In this document: piece by piece, positions 1 through 8,817 of the stretch | How the letters are laid out: every line of letters begins with the position of its first letter | Position numbering within the stretch: the first letter of the stretch is position 1 | Source: CAYOPZ01 sp964406005 | GTDB lineage: Bacteria > Bacteroidota > Bacteroidia > Bacteroidales > SM23-62 | DNA length: 64,000 nt | Reading direction: 5' to 3' | Assembly: GCA_964406005.1 (NCBI GenBank) | Contig: CAYOPZ010000013.1 | Coordinates: forward strand, 1 to 64,000 | Program-made: the position numbers and the translations under genes | Notes under the pieces: model-generated | What the model saw: the letters and a program-made list of their open reading frames with translations, nothing else | Told to the model about the DNA's origin: nothing | Database searches by the model: none

Positions 1-2756
1 CGGGCGACTGCACGGTGGACATCGCCATTACGGATGCGGCGTTCTCGGACAACTGCGCGGGCGCGACGCTTTCCTGGGTCATGACGGGCGCCACCACGGG
101 CAGCGACACGGGCCAGGTGGGTACGGCGACCTTTGATATTGGAATTACCACCATCACCTATACGGTCACGGACGCTGCTTCGAACACGGCCGTGGATGCG
201 ATGACACTCACGGTGAGCGACGATGAGGACCCGGCGGCCGTATGCCGGAACATTACAATTTATCTGGATGCTGCCGGAACGGCTTCCATCGACAGCAGCG
301 AAATCGATAACGGAAGCACGGACAATTGCAGCATCCTGACAATGAGTCTCGACCAGACCGGCTTTACCTGTGCGGATCTTGGTGCAAATACAGTTACCCT
401 GACGGTAACCGACGGAAGCGGCAACAGTTCGGACTGCATGGCCACGGTAACGGTTGAAGATACCATTGCACCCGTTGTCATATGCCCGAACGATACGAGC
501 GTAATTGCGCCTGCAGGCAGTTGCAGTATCGCTGTGAATGATATAGAACCCGTCTCTGTAAATGACAATTGCAGTGTTGCTGATACGAGTTTCAGGCTTG
601 AAGGTGCCACTTCAGGAACAGGCCAGGAAGATGCCAGCGGCACCGTATTCAATAAGGGTGTTACGACTGTCTGGTATATCGTTGCCGACGGAAGCGGCAA
701 TTCAGATTCATGCAGTTTCGATGTGACTGTCGCAACAACCGTCGTACCGCCTGACAGCGCATATACGGACCGCGACAGCGTTTGTCCGGGTGACGGGATT
801 ATTCAGCTGATGTACGGAGGCGGTGTTATGGTGGAAGGCGGAACCGCCGGGTGGTATGATGATGCCGGGCTCACGAATAATATTGGAAGCGGGAACCCGC
901 TTGTTATCCCTGCACCTCTGGTACCCACTACCTATTATGTAAGGTTTGAAGGGACCTGTGATACTTCTTCGGCCGTGTCCGTTACGGTGGAAATGAATTC
1001 AGGTTCTTCCGCACCTCTTACCGCCGGCTCGGACAGGGATACCATTTGCGGCGGTGACGGAAATATTGTCCTTTCCTACACGGGCGGCAGCCCGGGTACC
1101 GGGGCCTCTGCGGAATGGTATGCCGATTCGGCCCTGACGGTCCATGCGGGAACGGGAAACAATCTCAGTATATCCGCCCCCTTGCTGACAACCGCTTATT
1201 TTGTGCGCTTTGAAGGCGATTGCGACACAACGGCGGCAGTGGGTACGATCGTCCGGGTATTGCCGGCCAGCCAGCCACCTGCAAGCGTCATCTCGGACAG
1301 GGACAGCATCTGTCCGGGAGACGGGATGGTCACAATCAGCTATACGGGCGGATCCTTCGGAGCAGGCGCCAGCGCCGAATGGTATTCCGACAGCCTCTTC
1401 GGCAACTGGCTGGCATCCGGAAACGATATCATAATCCCTGCACCGGATTCCATAAGCACATATTATGTAAGGTTTGAAGGCGATTGCGATACCACGGAAG
1501 CGCAGAGTGTAACGGTCCATATAAAGACCCTCTCTGTAGCTCCGGCGGCGGCTGCAAGCAGTTCCGACTCGGTCTGCCCCGGCGAGGGAACCATCACTTT
1601 GTCCTATACGGGCGGGGCACCGGGCACCGATGCCGTGGCCGTATGGTACGATGATGCGGGCTTCGGCTCTGCCATCGGCACGGGGAACGACCTGGGCATT
1701 CCTTCACCGCTTGCAGGCACTACCTATTATGTACGGTTTGAAGGAGACTGTGATACGACAGCTGCCGTGAGCACCACGGTAGAGGTCTATCCCGCACCTT
1801 CGCCCGCATTCACCGAGCAGGACTCGAATGCCTGTATTTCCGGACCGTTGTACCGCTATGCCGTTACAGGATTGGCCGCTTCAGACTTTGACTGGTCGGT
1901 CACGGGCGGGACCATTGAAAACGATTACGGCGATACGGTAATGGTGAACTGGGGAAGCACGGCCGGGACAGGCAGGATCGCCGTAGTTGAGACAAGCGCC
2001 CGGGGCTGTGTATCCGATACGCTGGACCTTGATGTACGGATCAGCGGTCCCGGTGTGGACCTGGGAGACGACCTGGATATCTGTGAAGGTACACCGGTGA
2101 CCATTACACCCATAGAGACGGGCAACATTACCGTTCGCATGTGGGGGGATGAAAGTACCGGTTCCACATACACTGCGGATTCGACTGAACTGGTTATGAT
2201 CCAGGTGTTTGATGATGCAGGATGCACGGCAACCGACAGTGTGCAGGTTACCGCATACCCTGTCCCGGATGTGGATCTGGGCAATGATACCGTGCTTTGC
2301 GGTGAAATGTCGATGGTCCTTGATGCAGGCAATCCCGGCTCCACCCATGAGTGGTCTACAGGGGAAACCACGCAGCAGATCGAGGTATTTGCCGGTGCCC
2401 GGACAATTTCGGTTACCGTTACCAACACGGCAGGATGCAGCGATGCGGACTCGATCCGGATCAGGCCGTGCTCTCCCAGGGAATTCCTGTCCGGAATAGC
2501 CAATACATTTACGCCCAACGGAGACAATGTGAACGACACCTGGCGAATTGACGAAGCTGATGCCTTCTCGCTGATTGAAATAGAAATCTATGACCGCTGG
2601 GGCGAACTGGTCTGGAAATCGGCAAGGGGCTATCCGGTTCCGTGGGACGGTAGGAATATGAATGGAAAGGAAATGCCCATGGATTCGTACTATTATGTCA
2701 TTCAGCTGAACGACGGATCGGATCCCATCAACGGAACCGTTACAATTGTCAGATGA
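1..2756 (+). CDS. Large T9SS type-B secreted surface protein (HYR and Ig-like repeats), 5'-truncated by window edge
   Basis: The frame is open from the first bases, so the true start lies upstream. The visible 900-odd residues begin with HYR-like domains (Asp/Cys-rich, motifs such as TVTDAASN and VTDGSGNSSDC). Four near-identical Ig-like modules of about 88 residues follow at roughly 750-1010, 1015-1270, 1280-1530 and 1545-1800, each ending in YYVRFEG-CDT. Two more Ig/PKD-like segments come next. The C-terminus has the gliding-motility-type (CHU_C, type B) sorting domain: NTFTPNGDNVNDTW, IYDRWGELVW and a final TVTIVR. In this family the domain directs export through the type IX secretion system and surface attachment. 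A PorP/SprF gene follows directly, the usual partner of type-B cargo. The ligand is unknown; an adhesin role is inferred. Confidence 0.88.
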   Translation, partial: GDCTVDIAITDAAFSDNCAGATLSWVMTGATTGSDTGQVGTATFDIGITTITYTVTDAASNTAVDAMTLTVSDDEDPAAVCRNITIYLDAAGTASIDSSEIDNGSTDNCSILTMSLDQTGFTCADLGANTVTLTVTDGSGNSSDCMATVTVEDTIAPVVICPNDTSVIAPAGSCSIAVNDIEPVSVNDNCSVADTSFRLEGATSGTGQEDASGTVFNKGVTTVWYIVADGSGNSDSCSFDVTVATTVVPPDSAYTDRDSVCPGDGIIQLMYGGGVMVEGGTAGWYDDAGLTNNIGSGNPLVIPAPLVPTTYYVRFEGTCDTSSAVSVTVEMNSGSSAPLTAGSDRDTICGGDGNIVLSYTGGSPGTGASAEWYADSALTVHAGTGNNLSISAPLLTTAYFVRFEGDCDTTAAVGTIVRVLPASQPPASVISDRDSICPGDGMVTISYTGGSFGAGASAEWYSDSLFGNWLASGNDIIIPAPDSISTYYVRFEGDCDTTEAQSVTVHIKTLSVAPAAAASSSDSVCPGEGTITLSYTGGAPGTDAVAVWYDDAGFGSAIGTGNDLGIPSPLAGTTYYVRFEGDCDTTAAVSTTVEVYPAPSPAFTEQDSNACISGPLYRYAVTGLAASDFDWSVTGGTIENDYGDTVMVNWGSTAGTGRIAVVETSARGCVSDTLDLDVRISGPGVDLGDDLDICEGTPVTITPIETGNITVRMWGDESTGSTYTADSTELVMIQVFDDAGCTATDSVQVTAYPVPDVDLGNDTVLCGEMSMVLDAGNPGSTHEWSTGETTQQIEVFAGARTISVTVTNTAGCSDADSIRIRPCSPREFLSGIANTFTPNGDNVNDTWRIDEADAFSLIEIEIYDRWGELVWKSARGYPVPWDGRNMNGKEMPMDSYYYVIQLNDGSDPINGTVTIVR
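765..1800 (+). repeat. Four tandem coding repeats (Ig-like modules, about 88 codons each)
   Basis: Within the surface-protein gene four consecutive modules share the pattern DRDSxCPGDG ... YTGG ... WYxDxxL ... GxGN ... YYVRFEGxCDT. At DNA level the ends of the modules (acctattatgtaaggtttgaagg and close variants) are also conserved, which points to duplication or ongoing recombination between modules rather than ancient divergence. Such arrays can change copy number between strains. Confidence 0.75.
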
Positions 2757-2780
2757 TATAAAATAAGTATTTTTGGGCAT

Positions 2781-3773
2781 TTGAAAATCAAACAATATAT
2801 AAAGGGTGCAATATTCATTGTCATCCTACTGGTTCATCCGTTATCCCGTGCGGATGCACAGCAGTTGCCGCTGTACAGCCAGTATATGATGAACAAGTTC
2901 CTGCTCAACCCTGCAGTGGCGGGAAGCGAGGGATACACTTCCTTTAATATCACAGCCAGGGAGCAATGGATCGGAATACAGGATTCACCAAAAACCCATT
3001 CCTTCAGTGCACAGACCAGGATTCTGAGGAACAGTTTTGTAACCAAAACTGCCTCCGTAAAGAAAAAAGAGAGGGGAGCGTCACGAAGCGGAAAGGTTGG
3101 TCTGGGAGGATACGTATTCAATGATCAAACCGGACTTGTAAACCGGACGGGATTGCAGTTGACATATTCGTACCACATTCCCATTGAGAGGGGACAGCTT
3201 TCTTTCGGACTCTCGGGGACAGCATATCAGTTCAAGGTTGACAGGGAGAAAATAAGACTGTATGAGGAAAATGACATCCTTATTACGGAATTTGACAATC
3301 AGCTTTTCGTACCGGATGCAAACATCGGTGTTTATTATTCCAATCCTTTGTTCTATGCCGGATTGTCTGCCTCCCAACTGTTCCAGGCATCTCTGAAATT
3401 CGGTAAAAGCGGTTATGAGAATTTCAGGCTTTTAAGACATTATTACCTGATCGGCGGATACAACATGGATATCAACGATTACCTGGTATTCGAGCCTTCC
3501 CTGCTGTTGAAAACCTCGGAATTATGGAATTTCCAGCTTGATCTGACCGCCAAGGCATATTTCTATGAAGATTACTGGGCCGGGATTTCTTTCCGCACAG
3601 GCAATGCGCTGGTTATCATGGGAGGCCTGAAGGTTGATAAGTTTTATTTCGGCTATGCATTCGATTACACCCTCAGCAGTATCATGAAGCGCAGTTACGG
3701 CTCCCATGAATTCATGCTGGCAATGAAACTGGGAGACAGTGCCAGGAGATACAAGTGGCTGATCAGATACTGA
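2781..3773 (+). CDS. PorP/SprF family type IX secretion outer-membrane protein
   Basis: The 330-residue protein opens with a signal peptide (hydrophobic core IFIVILLVHP, probable cleavage after ADA before QQLPLYSQY). The segment QQLPLYSQYMMNKFLLNPA followed by REQWIGIQDSPKTH is the hallmark of PorP/SprF proteins, and the rest is beta-strand rich as expected for an outer-membrane barrel. Family members are paired with type-B T9SS cargo and help attach or export it. This gene lies 24 bp behind such a cargo gene, so they probably form one transcription unit. The chosen start is a TTG, the only one that gives a full signal peptide; no ATG precedes it in frame. Confidence 0.87.
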   Translation: MKIKQYIKGAIFIVILLVHPLSRADAQQLPLYSQYMMNKFLLNPAVAGSEGYTSFNITAREQWIGIQDSPKTHSFSAQTRILRNSFVTKTASVKKKERGASRSGKVGLGGYVFNDQTGLVNRTGLQLTYSYHIPIERGQLSFGLSGTAYQFKVDREKIRLYEENDILITEFDNQLFVPDANIGVYYSNPLFYAGLSASQLFQASLKFGKSGYENFRLLRHYYLIGGYNMDINDYLVFEPSLLLKTSELWNFQLDLTAKAYFYEDYWAGISFRTGNALVIMGGLKVDKFYFGYAFDYTLSSIMKRSYGSHEFMLAMKLGDSARRYKWLIRY

Positions 3774-3808
3774 TTTAATCCTGAATAATTTTTTAATCCT
3801 TAATAATT
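3774..3808 (+). repeat. Imperfect 17-bp tandem direct repeat upstream of the pterin dehydratase gene
   Basis: Two copies of TTTAATCCTnAATAATT lie at 3774-3790 and 3792-3808, differing at one base, with an 18-bp period. They sit immediately before the TACATTTG promoter element at 3811. The placement would suit a tandem operator, but no regulator is identified. Confidence 0.5.
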
Positions 3809-3818
3809 CTTACATTTG
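3789..3818 (+). promoter_or_regulatory. Predicted Bacteroidota promoter for the pterin dehydratase gene
   Basis: TACATTTG at 3811-3818 matches the TAnnTTTG -7 consensus exactly. A TTTT at 3789-3792 lies 18 bp upstream, close to the usual position of the -33 element. The start codon at 3862 is about 40 bp downstream. The -33 box is only a partial match. Confidence 0.45.
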
Positions 3819-3861
3819 GGGATTATCCGATAACTGTATCTGTTTTTCTGAAAATATTTAT

Positions 3862-4185
3862 ATGGATCTCATTGACAAAAAATGCAAGCCCTGCGAAGGA
3901 GGTGTTCCGAAGCTCAATGCCGGGGAGATATCCCGGTATCAATCCATGCTCGCCCGACCCTGGGAACTTATTGATGAAACGAAGATCGTCAAGGAATTCC
4001 GGTTTTCCGATTATCCTTCAGTGATTGCATTTGTAAACGGGGTTGCCGACCTCGCCGAACAGGAAGGCCATCATCCTGTGATGCATGTCTTCTTTTCCAT
4101 GGTAAAAATTGAATTGTGGACACATGCAATACTTGGACTGTCTGAAAATGATTTTATTCTCGCAGCAAAGATTGACAGGCTGTAG
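3862..4185 (+). CDS. phhB: 4a-hydroxytetrahydrobiopterin dehydratase (pterin-4a-carbinolamine dehydratase)
   Basis: This 107-residue cytosolic protein has the family length and the conserved EQEGHHPVM motif, with two adjacent histidines then Pro that form the active site. The family dehydrates 4a-hydroxytetrahydropterin formed by aromatic amino-acid hydroxylases, regenerating the cofactor. Some bacterial members are thought to act in other pterin or molybdopterin chemistry. No phenylalanine hydroxylase gene lies in the window, so the physiological substrate here is open. The 3' end overlaps the following TonB-receptor frame by about 38 bp if that gene starts at 4148, which suggests cotranscription. 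Confidence 0.88.
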   Translation: MDLIDKKCKPCEGGVPKLNAGEISRYQSMLARPWELIDETKIVKEFRFSDYPSVIAFVNGVADLAEQEGHHPVMHVFFSMVKIELWTHAILGLSENDFILAAKIDRL

Positions 4186-6175
4186 GGCGGGATGGAGCGA
4201 TGGAATCCGGCGTTTCCGGAAATTACGGATCCTGCCGTTGCTGCAGGTGATACTTGCTACCTGGATCTTCCCGCCGGCCGGTGTTTCAGGTCAGGCGGAA
4301 GACCGGGCTATTGCGATTGAGGAAGTTGATATCGTTTCCGACCGGCTCGGGCTCCCTGAGGCCCGGACAGGGCGGCATACAACTGTGATCACGGGGGAAG
4401 ATATCCTGAAACTCCCCGTCAATTCCCTGGATGAATTGCTTCGTTTCATACCCTTCCTGGAAACCCAGGCCAGGGGTGGTTTTGGCGTTCAGTCGGATAT
4501 CCTTTTGCGAGGAGGCACTTTCAACCAGGTCCTGATACTCCTTGACGGGATGCGTGTCAACGATCCCCTTACCGGACATTTTAACAGCTATATCCCGGTT
4601 CCCCTCTCGGAAATTTCCAGGATCGAGGTATACAGGGGGCCGGCTTCCTCCCTCTATGGCCCGGATGCAGTCGGAGGCGTCATCAATATCATAACCAAGA
4701 CTTTCCTGGCCGGACCCGGTGAGGACCGGATTGAAGGCCGGCTTGAAGGATGGTACGGACAGCATAACCTTATCCGTTCGAATTCGGGATTGACTGTCCG
4801 GAAGGGACGTTTTAGAACGGGTGCAGGCATATCCCTGAACAGGTCTGACGGACATCCCCTGTCGGCCGACACGCTGCACGGGGATTTCAATATAGGGATC
4901 CTTTCCGTTTCAATTGCCTTCGATGCCTCTGAAAATATACAGATGGGCATTCGTACTGCATATGACAGCAGGTTGTTCAATGCACAGTATTTTTATACCA
5001 ACAGTCCGTTTGACCTTTCCAGGGAGCAGGTCACGAAATTGTGGAACCAGGCATTTGTCCGGTTCCGGCTGAACGATTTCAATACCCTGACATTCCAGGC
5101 AGGTTACGAGACCACTGCCGACTCCTTTCTTTTCAGCCCCGGCTTCCCTGCAAATACCCATCGGTCACATTATCATAATTACCAGGTGAATCATCTGTAT
5201 ATTACGCCGGGAGGTTTCAGGCTTACCTCGGGCGTTCAGGCAGACCTTAAAAGGATCTTCAGTTCAGACAGAGGAGATCATAATAACTGGCATTCAGGGA
5301 TATATTCCATGCTCTCCAGGAATGTATCCCGGAATGCAACACTGAGCGGAGGGTTCAGAATTGATCATGATCCGGGATACGGCCTGGAGGTCCTGCCGCA
5401 GGTGAATGCAGCGTGGTCGGTGAAGACATGGAATATCAGGGGATCCGTCGGGCGGTCCATCCGGGCCCCGGATTTTACGGAACTGTATGTGTCGACCGGG
5501 CTCCCGGGACCGCTTTCTGCCGGCAGGAACCTGGGAAATCCGGACCTCCTGGCCGAAAAAGCATGGAGCATTGAAGCGGGGGTTGACAAGTCTTTCAATT
5601 CCGGAATACAGGTGAAATCCACCCTGTTTTATCGTTTTTCAAGAGACCTGATCGATTATACGGTAACACCCGCCGGCGAAATAGAAAACAACTCGAACCT
5701 GATTCCGGGAGAGAGTTATTTCTGGGCCAGTAACATAGGATTGCTGAATACCTGGGGTATGGAAGTTCAACTGAAAGGATACCATGAACTGAAAGGGGGA
5801 CTTGTGTTTGACTGGGAGCTGGCATTCCAGGCACTTGAAAGCAACAATGAGGAAGGGCTCGTCTCAAAGTATCTGTCGACCCATGCAAAAAAACTGTTGA
5901 ACGGAAGGGTGGGACTGTCAAACGAGTCTTTCAGCCTGCATGTTACATCCCTGTATAAGAACAGGGATGCTGCCGAAGAAGAAGCCATTGATGAATCACT
6001 GAAGAGGAATTACGCCCTGGCCGGCCTTCGGGCGGATAAATATTTCCTGGACACCAAGCTCGTTTTAAGCCTCCAGGCAAATAACCTTTTCGACCTGTCA
6101 TATGCCGATGTTCTGGGTGCACGAATGCCCGGGAGATGGATTTCCGGGGGAGTTACCTGGAATTTTAACCGGTAA
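4148..6175 (+). CDS. TonB-dependent outer-membrane receptor (BtuB/FepA-like)
   Basis: The protein of about 675 residues carries a hydrophobic stretch (LLQVILATWIFPPAGVSG) that serves as signal peptide. A plug domain follows with TGEDILKLPVNSLDELLRFIPF, RGGTFNQVLILLDGMRVND and EVYRGPASSLYGPDAVGGVINI, then a long barrel ending in an aromatic WNFNR. These are classic plug motifs. There is no N-terminal carboxypeptidase-regulatory domain and no SusD neighbour, so a cobalamin, metal or siderophore-type ligand is likelier than a glycan. The start is uncertain: an ATG at 4109 lies far inside phhB, while ATG 4148 still overlaps phhB but gives a more plausible leader. The substrate cannot be read from sequence. 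Confidence 0.85.
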   Translation: MILFSQQRLTGCRAGWSDGIRRFRKLRILPLLQVILATWIFPPAGVSGQAEDRAIAIEEVDIVSDRLGLPEARTGRHTTVITGEDILKLPVNSLDELLRFIPFLETQARGGFGVQSDILLRGGTFNQVLILLDGMRVNDPLTGHFNSYIPVPLSEISRIEVYRGPASSLYGPDAVGGVINIITKTFLAGPGEDRIEGRLEGWYGQHNLIRSNSGLTVRKGRFRTGAGISLNRSDGHPLSADTLHGDFNIGILSVSIAFDASENIQMGIRTAYDSRLFNAQYFYTNSPFDLSREQVTKLWNQAFVRFRLNDFNTLTFQAGYETTADSFLFSPGFPANTHRSHYHNYQVNHLYITPGGFRLTSGVQADLKRIFSSDRGDHNNWHSGIYSMLSRNVSRNATLSGGFRIDHDPGYGLEVLPQVNAAWSVKTWNIRGSVGRSIRAPDFTELYVSTGLPGPLSAGRNLGNPDLLAEKAWSIEAGVDKSFNSGIQVKSTLFYRFSRDLIDYTVTPAGEIENNSNLIPGESYFWASNIGLLNTWGMEVQLKGYHELKGGLVFDWELAFQALESNNEEGLVSKYLSTHAKKLLNGRVGLSNESFSLHVTSLYKNRDAAEEEAIDESLKRNYALAGLRADKYFLDTKLVLSLQANNLFDLSYADVLGARMPGRWISGGVTWNFNR

Positions 6176-6198
6176 ATCCCCACCGTTCACCGATTATT

Positions 6199-6231
6199 TT
6201 TTCCATAAACAGCAATACATCCGTAGATTTG
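6199..6231 (+). promoter_or_regulatory. Predicted Bacteroidota promoter for the LiaF-like/LytS/LytTR operon
   Basis: TAGATTTG at 6224-6231 matches TAnnTTTG exactly. A T-run at 6197-6202 lies about 21 bp upstream as a possible -33 element. The ATG at 6265 is 33 bp further on. Confidence 0.42.
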
Positions 6232-6264
6232 TAACCTGACTACCAACCGTGGAGGCAATATACT

Positions 6265-6957
6265 ATGGAACATCAAAGAAACAATAAGAGGGCTCTTCTG
6301 GGTTTGTTGCTCGTAATACTGGGCACAGCCCTTATCGCATCCAATTTTCATCTTTTCCCTCTGAACTGGAAACCTGTTGTATTCTCCTGGCAGGGCCTGC
6401 TTATCCTGATCGGGCTGTTTTTTCTTTTGGTACGCGAGTCCAAGTCCACGGGCTGGATACTTATCGGCGTCGGGGGGTTTTTCCTTATTCCGCACATATG
6501 GGAGGTTCCCGACGGATGGAACCAAATGTTCTGGCCCGTACTGTTGCTGGGTATCGGTCTGATACTTCTTGTGAGGGGCGTTTCAAGAAGGCGGACAGAT
6601 GAGGATGAAGGATCGGATGTTATAGATGATATGGCGATTTTCGGGGGAGGGGACAGAATGATCTCTTCCCGGAATTTCAAGGGTGGGAGGCTGACGGCCA
6701 TTTTTGGCGGGAACAAGTACAACATGCTGAATGCAGAACTGGCCAAGGGCCGGAATGTCATCGACATATTCACCATGTTCGGCGGGTGTAAGTTCATTAT
6801 TCCTTCGGAATGGGAAGTCAAAATTGAAGTCTCAGCCCTTTTCGGGGGCTTTTCCGACAAACGCCAATTCCACAAGGATGTGCCCAGAGATCCAAGCAGG
6901 GAACTGATAATCAAGGGTCTTGCCTTTTTCGGAGGAGGCGATATCGTAAGCTTCTAA
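6265..6957 (+). CDS. LiaF-like membrane protein (LiaF transmembrane plus cell-wall-active antibiotic response domain)
   Basis: The 230-residue protein has about four short hydrophobic segments in the first 110 residues, one starting LLGLLLVILGTALIASN, then a charged linker RRRTDEDEGSD. The C-terminal half carries glycine-rich turns (AIFGGGDRMI, AIFGGNKYN, TMFGGCKFIIPSEW, LFGGFSDKR) typical of the LiaF/DUF2154 beta-helical domain. LiaF proteins modulate LiaRS-type envelope-stress signalling in Firmicutes. Here the gene sits 10 bp before a LytS-type kinase and a LytTR regulator, so a sensory or modulating role in the same envelope circuit is inferred. Confidence 0.78.
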   Translation: MEHQRNNKRALLGLLLVILGTALIASNFHLFPLNWKPVVFSWQGLLILIGLFFLLVRESKSTGWILIGVGGFFLIPHIWEVPDGWNQMFWPVLLLGIGLILLVRGVSRRRTDEDEGSDVIDDMAIFGGGDRMISSRNFKGGRLTAIFGGNKYNMLNAELAKGRNVIDIFTMFGGCKFIIPSEWEVKIEVSALFGGFSDKRQFHKDVPRDPSRELIIKGLAFFGGGDIVSF

Positions 6958-6967
6958 GTCTGGAACC

Positions 6968-8017
6968 ATGCCCAATCCATTTCTGGAACGCAACAAACAT
7001 TTGTATGCCTACGGGATCACCTGGTTGTTCATTGCCCTGATCCAGACCTTTCTCATTTATTTTGCCGCAGACCTGGAATTGTACGTGGCCCTTACCGACA
7101 GCCTTGTATTTAATTTTCTTTTCGCGGTTCTGGCCATGACTATCTGGTATCCCATCCGATATGGAAATCCGGAGGGAAAACTGAGCTTGAGCATAGTCAT
7201 TACCTATATTATTGTGGGTGTTGTAATTATAACAGGATGGTTGCTTCTCGGATTCGTGATCCTGAAGGCCATTCTTGTCGACGATGAAAATTATTTCTCT
7301 TTTTTGAATGATTCCTTTGTAGCCCGCCTGGCCATCGGGATATTATATTACGGGGTGGTGCTGCTGGCCTACCACCTGTTTATTTACGGAAGGGAACTTG
7401 AAGCCAAAAAACTGAATGAAGCGCAGCTGGGCCTGCTTGTAAAGGAATCGGAACTAAGTATGCTTCGCTCCCAGCTGAATCCCCATTTCCTGTTTAACAG
7501 CCTGAATTCCATCAGCGCGCTGACCCTTTCGGATCCGGAAAGAGCCCGTGACATGATCATCAAATTATCGGATTTTCTCCGCTACGCACTCAGGCATGGA
7601 GAAAGGGAAAAGACAAAGCTTTCCGAGGAGATTCGGAATATAGACCTGTACCTGGAGATTGAGAAAATCCGTTTTGGCGACAAACTTGTCTTTGAAAAAG
7701 AGATCGGTCCGGGCTGTGAGGAGGGAACCATTCCCAACATGATACTTCAACCCCTGTTTGAAAATTCAATCAAGCACGGTGTATACGAAAGTACCGAACC
7801 CATCCTGATAAAGCTGAACTGCAAAGGGGGGGAGAGCGGAATGGAAATTACAATCAGGAATAATTATGAATCAGGGCAGGTCTCCAGAAGGGGTGCGGGC
7901 ATAGGCCTGAAGAATGTCAGGAACAGGCTTTTGCTGATATATTCAAAAGACGATCTGTTATCGGTTCATCAATCGGAAAACATATTCGAGGTAAAATTAA
8001 TTATCCCGCAAACATAG
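6968..8017 (+). CDS. LytS/YehU-type sensor histidine kinase
   Basis: The 349-residue protein has four predicted membrane helices in residues 10-145 and then a His_kinase (PF06580) domain. The phospho-acceptor histidine is His173 in LNPHFLFNSLN. The ATP-binding part has NMILQPLFENSIKHG (N box) and GAGIGLKNVRNRL (G box). The short connection between the membrane part and the kinase has coiled-coil character (ELEAKKLNEAQLGLL). It lies between the LiaF-like gene and its cognate response regulator, 9 bp before the latter. The stimulus is probably membrane or envelope state, by analogy only. Confidence 0.87.
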   Translation: MPNPFLERNKHLYAYGITWLFIALIQTFLIYFAADLELYVALTDSLVFNFLFAVLAMTIWYPIRYGNPEGKLSLSIVITYIIVGVVIITGWLLLGFVILKAILVDDENYFSFLNDSFVARLAIGILYYGVVLLAYHLFIYGRELEAKKLNEAQLGLLVKESELSMLRSQLNPHFLFNSLNSISALTLSDPERARDMIIKLSDFLRYALRHGEREKTKLSEEIRNIDLYLEIEKIRFGDKLVFEKEIGPGCEEGTIPNMILQPLFENSIKHGVYESTEPILIKLNCKGGESGMEITIRNNYESGQVSRRGAGIGLKNVRNRLLLIYSKDDLLSVHQSENIFEVKLIIPQT

Positions 8018-8026
8018 ACAGTAATC

Positions 8027-8767
8027 ATGATAAAGACCATAATCGTTGAGGATGAAAAGCTGGCAAGGGACCTGATCAGGGATTACCTGGGTGAGCATAA
8101 GGATTTCGTAATATCCGGTGAATACGAAGACGGATTCAGCGGTCTGAAAGCCATAAACGAAAAAAAACCCGGCCTGGTTTTCCTGGATATACAAATGCCA
8201 AAACTCACGGGATTTGAAATGCTCGAAGTGCTTGAACACCATCCGGCAATCATATTTACAACCGCTTACGACCAGTTTGCGCTGAAAGCCTTCGAACACA
8301 ATGCAGTGGATTACCTGTTAAAGCCTTATTCAAGGGAAAGGTTCGAAGAAGCCGTTTCCAAAGCCCGTGAACGCATAGGCAGAGGCGACACGGATTCAAT
8401 CGGAAAGCTGGTCAGGCACCGCGACACCCATGGGGAGGAACTGCAAAGAATTGTCGTAAAGTCGCATTCAATGATCCATGTTATTCCGGTGAGCGGGATT
8501 CTGTACCTGGAAGCACAGGACGATTACGTTATGATCTATACCCGGGATTCCAGATACCTGAAGCAGAGAACGATGAAATATTTTGAATCCCATCTTCCGG
8601 GAGATGAGTTTGTGCGGATACACCGGTCTTACATTGTGAGGATCGCAGAGATATCACAACTGCAGCTTTATGAAAAGGAATCGTACATCATTCTACTGAA
8701 AAACGGGACCAGGCTGCCGGTCAGCAAAACAGGCCTTCCAAGGCTGAAGCGGCAACTGGATTTCTAG
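8027..8767 (+). CDS. LytTR-family response regulator
   Basis: The 246-residue protein has a CheY-like receiver (residues 1-120) with phospho-acceptor Asp54 in FLDIQMPK, an acidic pair IVEDE near the N-terminus and Lys near LLKPYS. A C-terminal LytTR DNA-binding domain covers about residues 140-245 and includes LYLEAQDDYVMIYT, FVRIHRSYIV and LPVSKTGLPRLK. LytTR proteins bind tandem imperfect repeats in promoters. It is the last gene of the three-gene unit with the LiaF-like protein and the LytS kinase. Confidence 0.88.
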   Translation: MIKTIIVEDEKLARDLIRDYLGEHKDFVISGEYEDGFSGLKAINEKKPGLVFLDIQMPKLTGFEMLEVLEHHPAIIFTTAYDQFALKAFEHNAVDYLLKPYSRERFEEAVSKARERIGRGDTDSIGKLVRHRDTHGEELQRIVVKSHSMIHVIPVSGILYLEAQDDYVMIYTRDSRYLKQRTMKYFESHLPGDEFVRIHRSYIVRIAEISQLQLYEKESYIILLKNGTRLPVSKTGLPRLKRQLDF

Positions 8768-8798
8768 TTTGCACAGGACCATTATTTAAGTAATTTTA
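8768..8798 (+). promoter_or_regulatory. Predicted Bacteroidota promoter for the nucleotidyltransferase/kinase genes
   Basis: TTTG at 8768-8771 and TAATTTTA at 8791-8798 are separated by exactly 19 bp, the spacing of the -33/-7 consensus TTTG-N19-TAnnTTTG. Only the last base of the -7 box deviates. The ATG at 8818 is 20 bp downstream. The -33 box starts just after the stop codon of the preceding gene. Confidence 0.5.
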
Positions 8799-8817
8799 AG
8801 CTTTATTCATTTTCGGG

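Noticed and set aside
1881..2795. Minus-strand open frame of about 300 codons opposite the left surface protein
   Set aside because: It is antisense to the type-B sorting domain and the Ig-like repeats, and has no recognisable protein features.
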